From: Silvania hatchlandensis
GTDB taxonomy: Bacteria > Pseudomonadota > Gammaproteobacteria > Enterobacterales > Enterobacteriaceae
NCBI RefSeq assembly: GCF_025564065.1
Contig: NZ_JAMGZK010000055.1
Span: forward strand, 1 to 64,000
Direction: 5' to 3'
Length of the DNA: 64,000 bases
Made by a program: the position numbers and the translations under genes. The notes under the pieces are model-generated. The model did not search any database and was not told where the DNA came from. It saw nothing but the letters and a program-made list of their open reading frames with translations. Shown here in pieces: positions 58,144 to 64,000 of the stretch (its first letter is position 1; each line of letters begins with the position of its first letter).

Positions 58144-59088
58144 ATGCAGTTACAGAAATTAGTCAACATGTTTGGTGGGGATCTTTCGCGCCGGTATGGG
58201 CAAAAGGTCCATAAGCTGTCGCTCCATGGGGGATTTAGCTGCCCGAATCGCGACGGCACCATCGGGCGCGGCGGCTGCACGTTCTGTAACGTGGCCTCCT
58301 TTGCTGATGAGGCGCAGCAGCATCAATCTATTGCCGACCAGCTCGCCCATCAGGCAACGTTGGTGAATCGCGCGAAGCAGTATCTGGCCTATTTTCAGGC
58401 GTATACCAGCACCTGGGCCGAAGTGCAGGTACTGCGTTCTATGTATCAGCAGGCAGTGAGCCAGGCGAACATTGTTGGGCTGTGCGTCGGTACGCGTCCG
58501 GACTGCGTGCCGGAGGCGGTGCTCGATCTGCTCAGCGACTACAAAGAGCAAGGGTATGAGATCTGGCTGGAGCTGGGGTTACAGACCGCGCACGATAAAA
58601 CCCTGCATCGCATTAATCGCGGTCACGATTTTGCCTGCTATCAGCGTACCACCCGGCTGGCGCGCGAGCGCGGGCTGAAAGTGTGCACCCATCTGATTGT
58701 CGGCCTGCCGGGAGAACACCAGCAGCACGCGCTGGACACCCTGCATAAAGTCGTCGAGACCGGCGTTGACGGCATTAAGCTCCACCCGCTGCACATTGTG
58801 ACGGGCAGTATCATGGCCAAAGCCTGGGAAGCAGGTCGTCTGAGCGGGATCGAACTGGACGAGTACGTGCTGACGGCGGGCGAAATGATCCGCCACACGC
58901 CGCCGGAGGTGGTCTATCACCGGATCTCCGCCAGCGCTCGCCGCCCAACACTGCTGGCACCGCTGTGGTGTGAGAACCGCTGGACGGGAATGGTGGAACT
59001 CGACCGCTATCTGAATGAGCAGGGCGTTCAGGGCTCAGCGCTCGGTACCCCGTGGATCCCCGCGTTATCGTCGCCGTCCGCCCAGTAA
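58144..59088 (+). CDS. yhcC: Radical SAM protein YhcC (TIGR01212 family)
   Basis: A 314-residue radical SAM protein (E. coli 309). The cluster motif [16 protein letters not shown] has the unusual spacing CX11CX2[21 protein letters not shown] and [20 protein letters not shown] are conserved. The substrate is unknown. The frame opens 27 codons earlier; ATG 58144 matches the E. coli start [12 protein letters not shown], though no strong ribosome site precedes it. The last codons lie antisense to yjgR, giving an ALSSPSAQ tail unlike E. coli. Confidence 0.9.
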   Translation: MQLQKLVNMFGGDLSRRYGQKVHKLSLHGGFSCPNRDGTIGRGGCTFCNVASFADEAQQHQSIADQLAHQATLVNRAKQYLAYFQAYTSTWAEVQVLRSMYQQAVSQANIVGLCVGTRPDCVPEAVLDLLSDYKEQGYEIWLELGLQTAHDKTLHRINRGHDFACYQRTTRLARERGLKVCTHLIVGLPGEHQQHALDTLHKVVETGVDGIKLHPLHIVTGSIMAKAWEAGRLSGIELDEYVLTAGEMIRHTPPEVVYHRISASARRPTLLAPLWCENRWTGMVELDRYLNEQGVQGSALGTPWIPALSSPSAQ

Positions 59089-60567
59089 ACTGCCCAGCAT
59101 GCCGCGCACGATCTGATTAGTCACCTGACGCGCCGCGCTTTTCGCCATGGTTTGCACCACGCCATCGCGCTTGCCGCCGCGCGGACCGGTGCTGCCAAAC
59201 AGAATGTCTTTTAAGCCGCCGAGGATTCCCTCATCGGTGTCGGCAGGCTGGCCTTTAGCGGCGGGGGCCTCCTGTTGATCCGGGCTGGACTGAACGCCTT
59301 TTTGCAGCATTTCGAATGCAGACTCGCGGTCCACCTGATCCTCGTACTTACCGTAGACCGGGGAGTGGTTGATAAGCCCATTACGCTCATCCTCACTGAC
59401 TGGCCCCATTCGCGAGCGGGGGGCGATGACCATCGCGCGGGCCACCATCGACGGGCTGCCTTTGGCGTCGAGAAACGAAATCAGCGCTTCACCGGTTCCC
59501 AGCGCCTGGATGGCCGCTTCGGTATCGAAGGCTGGATTGGCGCGCATGGTTTGTGCTGCGGCTTTGACGGCCTTCTGATCTTTTGGCGTAAAGGCGCGCA
59601 GGGCATGTTGAACGCGATTCCCCAGCTGGCCCAGCACGTTGTCAGGAATATCGCCGGGATTCTGCGAAACAAACCAGACCCCAACCCCTTTGGAGCGGAT
59701 CAGGCGGATCACCTGTTCAATCTTGTCGAGCAGCACCTGCGGCGCATCGCTGAACAGCAGGTGGGCTTCGTCAAAGAAAAACACCAGCTTCGGTTTATCC
59801 AGATCGCCCGTTTCCGGCAGCTGCTCGAAGAGCTCAGAGAGCATCCACAGCAGGGTGGCCGTGTACAGCTTCGGCATCTGGTACAGCTTCTCGGCGCTCA
59901 GGATGTTGATGATGCCCTTGCCGTTACTGTCGGTGCGCATCCAGTCTTTGATATCCAGCATCGGTTCACCAAAGAAATGCTCCGCGCCCTGCTGCTCCAG
60001 AGTGAGTAACCCGCGTTGAATCGCCCCGGTGGATGCCGGGCTGATGTTGCCGTACTGCGTCTGGAAGGCTTTCGCGTTATCGCCGATGTACTGCGTAATG
60101 GCGCGCAGGTCTTTCAAGTCGAGCAGCAGCAGCCCCTGCTCGTCGGCAATGCGGAAGATAATATTCAGTACACCCGACTGCACGTCGTTCAGATTGAGCA
60201 GACGCGCCAGCAGCAGTGGCCCCAGATCGGAGACGGTGGCGCGCACCGGGTGGCCTTTCTCGCCGAAGATATCCCACACCACCACCGGATTGCTTTGCGG
60301 CTGCCAGTCGGTGATGCCGATGTTTTTTAGCCGCTCAAGCAGCTTCTCCGATCCGATGCCTTCCTGCGCGATCCCGCTGAGATCGCCTTTCACGTCGGCC
60401 ATAAACACCGGCACGCCAATATCCGAAAAGGATTCGGCCAGCTTTTGCAGCGTCACGGTTTTGCCCGTACCGGTGGCGCCGGTAATCAGGCCGTGACGGT
60501 TCGCCATTGCGGGCAGTAAAAACAGCTCGTTGTCCAGCGTGCGGGCAATCAGCAGGGGTGTACTCAT
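59065..60567 (-). CDS. yjgR: HerA/VirB4-like ATPase YjgR (DUF853)
   Basis: A 500-residue P-loop ATPase of the DUF853 family, related to HerA/FtsK. Walker A GATGTGKT is at 30-37; Walker B is [11 protein letters not shown]. The C-terminal tail ends [15 protein letters not shown] 60567 gives the E. coli YjgR length; the frame opens 41 codons earlier. Function is unknown. The 3' end overlaps convergent yhcC by 24 bp. In E. coli this gene lies far away, beside the idn genes. Confidence 0.92.
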   Translation of the reverse strand: MSTPLLIARTLDNELFLLPAMANRHGLITGATGTGKTVTLQKLAESFSDIGVPVFMADVKGDLSGIAQEGIGSEKLLERLKNIGITDWQPQSNPVVVWDIFGEKGHPVRATVSDLGPLLLARLLNLNDVQSGVLNIIFRIADEQGLLLLDLKDLRAITQYIGDNAKAFQTQYGNISPASTGAIQRGLLTLEQQGAEHFFGEPMLDIKDWMRTDSNGKGIINILSAEKLYQMPKLYTATLLWMLSELFEQLPETGDLDKPKLVFFFDEAHLLFSDAPQVLLDKIEQVIRLIRSKGVGVWFVSQNPGDIPDNVLGQLGNRVQHALRAFTPKDQKAVKAAAQTMRANPAFDTEAAIQALGTGEALISFLDAKGSPSMVARAMVIAPRSRMGPVSEDERNGLINHSPVYGKYEDQVDRESAFEMLQKGVQSSPDQQEAPAAKGQPADTDEGILGGLKDILFGSTGPRGGKRDGVVQTMAKSAARQVTNQIVRGMLGSLLGGRRR

Positions 60568-60704
60568 GATGCGCTTCCTCGTTGAGTCCTGCGTCGAGTA
60601 TAGGCAACCTGACGGTAAAATGAGTGAGGTAATTCTGCAGTTTTCGGCGCAATATCCAGTGCGGACTATGCTTTTGCATACGGCTAACAATAATTTGAGG
60701 AACT

Positions 60705-62342
60705 ATGTCCAGATTCTTTTTTAACGACCGTAAACAACTGGTTAATGACGCCATCGAAGGTATGCTGATCTCGGCCCCACACGGCAATCTCGTCAAACTG
60801 GAGAGCGATCCGGCGATTCGGGTAGTGGTGCGTGCCGACTGGGATAAAAGCCGTGTGGCGGTGATCTCCGGCGGCGGATCGGGTCATGAACCGGCTCATG
60901 CCGGGTTTGTCGGCAAAGGGATGCTCACTGCCGCGGTCTGTGGCGATCTGTTTGCGTCGCCGAGCGTGGAAGCGGTGCTCAACGCCATCGTTGCGGTTAC
61001 CGGCGATCGCGGCTGCCTGCTGATCGTGAAAAACTACACCGGAGATCGTCTCAACTTTGGCCTCGCGGCGGAAAAAGCCAAACGCTACGGACTCAAAGTG
61101 GAGATGGTGATTGTGGCGGATGATATCGCCCTGCCGGATAACAAGCAGCCGCGCGGCATTGCCGGAACGGCGCTGGTGCATAAGATTGCCGGACATGCGG
61201 CGGAACAGGGCAAGTCGCTAAGCGACGTGCGTGATATTGCCCGCCAGGTCTGCGACAACCTCTGGAGTCTGGGCGTGGCGATGCAAACCTGCAATCTGCC
61301 GGGCAGCGACGAGGAAGAGGGACGTATCAAACAGGGCCACGTTGAGCTGGGGCTGGGCATTCATGGCGAACCTGGGGCATCGGTGGTGGCGTCGCAAAAC
61401 AGCAAAGCGATTATCGACACGCTGGTCACTCCGCTGGCCGAACAGGCTGGTGCGGGGCGCTTTGCGGTGCTGATTAACAATCTTGGCGGCGTGTCGGCGC
61501 TGGAGATGGCGCTGCTGACCAAAGAGCTGGCGCATTCGGCGCTGAAAGAGAACATTGCGTATCTGATTGGCCCTGCGCCGCTGGTGAGTGCTCTGGACAT
61601 GAAGGGCTTTTCACTCTCACTGCTGAAGCTTAATGAAGGGTTTGAGCGGGCGCTTAACGCACCGGTGGAGACTCTGGGCTGGCAGAAGCCGGTGGCGTTT
61701 TCCCCGCTGCGTACGCTGGCGCACTCCGCGCTTCAGGATCGCGTTGAGTTTACCCCTTCTGCAAATGCGCAGGTGGCGCAGTACGTCGCAACGGCGACGC
61801 AGACCCTGATCGGTCTGGAAAACCGCCTGAACGCCCTGGATGCCAAAGTGGGCGATGGCGATACTGGATCGACCTTTGCGCAAGGCGCGCGGGATATTGC
61901 GCAATGGCTGGAAGAGGATCGTCTGCCGCTGAACGATCTGCCTTCGCTGTTGCTGCTGGTGGGCGAACGACTGGCAACGGTAATGGGGGGATCGAGCGGT
62001 GTGCTGATGTCGATCTTCTTCACGGCGGCGGGCCAGGCGCTGGATGAGGGTAAACCGCTGCCGGATGCGCTGCTAAACGGTCTCCAGCAGATGAAGCACT
62101 ACGGCGGGGCGGATCTCGGCGATCGGACCTTGATCGATGCCCTGCAGCCCGCGCTGGAAGCGTTGCAGAAAGGGGATATTCAGGCTGCGGCAGAGGCCGC
62201 GAAAAAAGGTTCAGAAGCCACGGCCAGCATGCAAAAAGCCGGAGCAGGGCGCTCATCGTATGTGAATAAAGAGAATCTGGCGGGAGTGACCGATCCGGGC
62301 GCAGTGGCGGTAGCAGAGGTGTTTACTGCACTTGGACGGTAG
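60705..62342 (+). CDS. dhaK: ATP-dependent dihydroxyacetone kinase
   Basis: A 545-residue single-chain kinase that phosphorylates dihydroxyacetone, and in homologues glyceraldehyde, with ATP. The N-terminal DhaK domain has SGGGSGHEPAHAGFVG and covalent substrate His220 in GIHGEPG. The C-terminal DhaL domain has LDAKVGDGDTGSTFAQGA and MGGSSGVLMSIFF for ATP. It resembles the Citrobacter freundii enzyme (552), not the three-part PTS kinase of E. coli. It lies between yjgR and ahr, where E. coli has the idn genes. Confidence 0.94.
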   Translation: MSRFFFNDRKQLVNDAIEGMLISAPHGNLVKLESDPAIRVVVRADWDKSRVAVISGGGSGHEPAHAGFVGKGMLTAAVCGDLFASPSVEAVLNAIVAVTGDRGCLLIVKNYTGDRLNFGLAAEKAKRYGLKVEMVIVADDIALPDNKQPRGIAGTALVHKIAGHAAEQGKSLSDVRDIARQVCDNLWSLGVAMQTCNLPGSDEEEGRIKQGHVELGLGIHGEPGASVVASQNSKAIIDTLVTPLAEQAGAGRFAVLINNLGGVSALEMALLTKELAHSALKENIAYLIGPAPLVSALDMKGFSLSLLKLNEGFERALNAPVETLGWQKPVAFSPLRTLAHSALQDRVEFTPSANAQVAQYVATATQTLIGLENRLNALDAKVGDGDTGSTFAQGARDIAQWLEEDRLPLNDLPSLLLLVGERLATVMGGSSGVLMSIFFTAAGQALDEGKPLPDALLNGLQQMKHYGGADLGDRTLIDALQPALEALQKGDIQAAAEAAKKGSEATASMQKAGAGRSSYVNKENLAGVTDPGAVAVAEVFTALGR

Positions 62343-62351
62343 GTGGAAAAC

Positions 62352-62377
62352 GCCCGGTAAGCGTAGCGTCACCGGGC
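62352..62377 (-). repeat. REP-like hairpin between dhaK and ahr
   Basis: On the minus strand it reads GCCCGGTGACGC, TAC, then GCTTACCGGGC, starting 9 nt past the ahr stop. The sequence and placement match the elements after yhdZ and gltD. It separates convergent dhaK and ahr and may limit read-through; it has no U tract. Confidence 0.65.
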
Positions 62378-62386
62378 AATCACGGC

Positions 62387-63406
62387 TTAAAAGTCCGCTT
62401 TCAATACCACGCGATAACGGGCTTTACCGTCGCGCACATGCTGGATCGCTTCGTTGATTTTCGACATCGGATACAGCTCGGTGGTTGGCGCGACTTTGGT
62501 GCGGCCGGCAAACTTCATCAGCTTACGCAGCTCATAAGGTGTGCCTGTCGCAGAACCCGACACGCTACGATCGCCGCCAATCAGCGTGAACGCAGGCACC
62601 GGCAGCGGCTTCATGACGGCACCCACGGTATGGAAGTTGCCGCCGTAGGCCAGCGCTTCAAAGTATGGCTGCCAGTCGAGATCGACGTTTACGGTGTTGA
62701 TGATCAGATCAAACTGACCGGCCAGCGCTTTCAACAGCGCCGGATCGCGGCTGTTGACCACCTTATCGGCACCCATCGCCAGCACTTCTTTCTCTTTTGC
62801 CGGGTTCGAGCTAAAGGCCGTGACTTCGCAGCCCATCGCGTGCAGCAGCTTGATCGCAATGTGGCCCAGACCACCAATACCAATGACGCCTACGCGGCTG
62901 GTGGCGGTGACGTGATGCATTAAGAGCGGTTTGAAGACGGTGATCCCGCCGCACAGCAGCGGACCTGCGGATTCAATATCAATGCTGTCTGGCAACGGGA
63001 TCACCCACTGCCAGTCGGCGCGCAGCTTGTCGGCAAAACCGCCGTGGTTGAGAATGGTCGGCGTGGCGCCTTCGAGACAGTTAATCTGGTTGCCGCTGAT
63101 ACAGGCATCGCAGTGCCCGCAGCTGCGAGCGGTCCAGCCAATGCCCACGCGCTGGCCAATTTTCAGCCCTTTTTCCTGCGCGGCGGTGCCGAGCGCGACC
63201 ACGCGGCCAATGACCTCGTGACCGGCAATCAGTGGATAGCTTGAGAAGCCCCATTCGTTATCGATCATCGACAGGTCGGAGTGGCAGATGCCGCAGTAAT
63301 CGACCTGAACTTCGACATCTTCTGCTTTCAGCTCGCCCGCATCGTATTCGTACAGTTCAAGTTCTGCACCCGCCTGCGGTGCGGCGTAGCTTTTTATTGT
63401 CGACAT
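62387..63406 (-). CDS. ahr: NADPH-dependent aldehyde reductase Ahr
   Basis: A 339-residue zinc alcohol dehydrogenase close to E. coli Ahr (YjgB), which reduces many aldehydes. The catalytic zinc ligands include Cys38 ([10 protein letters not shown]) and His63 (AGHEVIGR). The structural zinc cysteines are C94, C97, C100 and C108. The nucleotide motif is [18 protein letters not shown] codons stand in tandem at 63409 and 63406; the second has better spacing from GGGG and matches E. coli. It converges on dhaK. Confidence 0.94.
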   Translation of the reverse strand: MSTIKSYAAPQAGAELELYEYDAGELKAEDVEVQVDYCGICHSDLSMIDNEWGFSSYPLIAGHEVIGRVVALGTAAQEKGLKIGQRVGIGWTARSCGHCDACISGNQINCLEGATPTILNHGGFADKLRADWQWVIPLPDSIDIESAGPLLCGGITVFKPLLMHHVTATSRVGVIGIGGLGHIAIKLLHAMGCEVTAFSSNPAKEKEVLAMGADKVVNSRDPALLKALAGQFDLIINTVNVDLDWQPYFEALAYGGNFHTVGAVMKPLPVPAFTLIGGDRSVSGSATGTPYELRKLMKFAGRTKVAPTTELYPMSKINEAIQHVRDGKARYRVVLKADF

Positions 63407-63488
63407 CATTTTTCCCCATGTTGGTGTTGAACTGAGAGTGTAGAGCATTCAGTTTACAGCCGCTTAACAGAAGGGGGCGGGAAAGGCG

Positions 63489-63992
63489 TTACAGCGTTTT
63501 CAGCATCCGCACTTCACAATCCACATGTCCGGTACAGCCCAGAGGCTGGTCGATATGCTCAAAGCCGAGGTGCTCGTACAGTCTGATGGCTTCGGTGAGG
63601 AAGGCGGTGGTTTCAAGATAACAGCGCGTAAAACCCTGCGCGCGGGCATGATCCAGCGCCAGTAGGGCCAGTTTTTTGGCTAAGCCTTGTCCACGCACGA
63701 CGGGCAGAAAATACATTTTTTGCAGTTCACAGATGTCCGGCTCGCTGCAGGAGAGCGGCGCAACGCCGCCGCCGCCCACAACTAACCCATCCTGCTCGAC
63801 AACCCAATAGGCATGGCCGGGCTGGCTGTACAGGGCGTACAGCTCGTCGAGATTGGGATCCGCGACGGTATAGCCTTTATCGGCCGTCAGGCCGAATTCA
63901 GCGGATACCCGGCGGATAACGCCGGCAATAGCCGGGTTATCCGTGGCGGTGATACGGCGCAGTTGCGCCGTTACAGGGGCATTTACATGCAT
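63489..63992 (-). CDS. yjgM: GNAT acetyltransferase YjgM
   Basis: A 167-residue GNAT-family N-acetyltransferase, the same length as E. coli YjgM. The acetyl-CoA motif is [18 protein letters not shown], with [21 protein letters not shown] following. It reads leftward and precedes ahr by 82 bp. The substrate is unknown. The gene starts 8 bp before the right edge, so its promoter lies outside the window. Confidence 0.92.
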   Translation of the reverse strand: MHVNAPVTAQLRRITATDNPAIAGVIRRVSAEFGLTADKGYTVADPNLDELYALYSQPGHAYWVVEQDGLVVGGGGVAPLSCSEPDICELQKMYFLPVVRGQGLAKKLALLALDHARAQGFTRCYLETTAFLTEAIRLYEHLGFEHIDQPLGCTGHVDCEVRMLKTL

Positions 63993-64000
63993 TGCTTCAC

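Overview
The window is a stretch of enterobacterial core chromosome. Gene order, protein lengths and many near-identical proteins (Fis, AccB, MreB, L13, S9, Mdh, GltB) match the E. coli 72-73 min region, running from the distal end of rRNA operon rrnD to yhcC. Several features point away from Escherichia to the Enterobacter/Lelliottia/Leclercia group: msrPQ beside aroQ, an MHYT-GGDEF-EAL gene beside acrS, an extra aldehyde dehydrogenase after aaeB, a duplicated yhcN and a one-polypeptide dihydroxyacetone kinase. The genus assignment is an inference. I see no prophage, insertion sequence, integron, CRISPR array or toxin-antitoxin locus.

Layout. 1-404: 5S rRNA, tRNA-Thr(GGU), second 5S and a terminator; the 16S and 23S genes lie off the left edge. 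431-5260: the amino-acid ABC transporter operon yhdWXYZ, read leftward from a clear sigma-54 type promoter, then lipoprotein yhdV. 5552-10887: the RND efflux pair acrEF with its divergent TetR regulator acrS. 10902-13275: a c-di-GMP enzyme and the small membrane protein yhdU. 13414-20118: fis-dusB, prmA-panF-yhdT and aroQ-accB-accC. 20352-23005: methionine sulfoxide repair (msrPQ) and acuI. 23189-35453: csrD, mreBCD, the Maf phosphatase gene, rng, yhdP and tldD, all rightward. 35464-42634: aaeR with divergent aaeXAB, an aldehyde dehydrogenase, barstar-like yhcO, two yhcN genes and a possible 21-residue small ORF. 42635-49121: argR, mdh, degS, degQ, zapG and zapE. 49018-51514: rplM-rpsI and sspAB. 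51534-57551: gltBD with an upstream leader ORF. 58144-59088: yhcC.

To the right of yhcC the E. coli order breaks. yjgR, dhaK, ahr and yjgM follow; three of these four have E. coli relatives in the distant argI-valS-idn region. The 3' ends of yhcC and yjgR overlap by 24 bp, so the junction may be a rearrangement point.

Functionally the window joins cell-shape and division genes (mreBCD, csrD, zapE, zapG), envelope quality control (degS, degQ, yhdP, msrPQ), nitrogen assimilation (yhdWXYZ, gltBD), fatty-acid initiation (accBC, panF) and ribosome or stress regulation (fis, rplM-rpsI, sspAB). I did not find a clearly new multi-gene system. The best leads are a translated-looking leader ORF abutting gltB, the yhcC/yjgR junction, three same-orientation REP-like hairpins placed 8-9 nt after stop codons, a hairpin overlapping the msrP ribosome-binding site, the sigma-54/NtrC-like control region of yhdW, and the unannotated small ORF between yhcN and argR. 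Promoter and operator calls rest on reading by eye.
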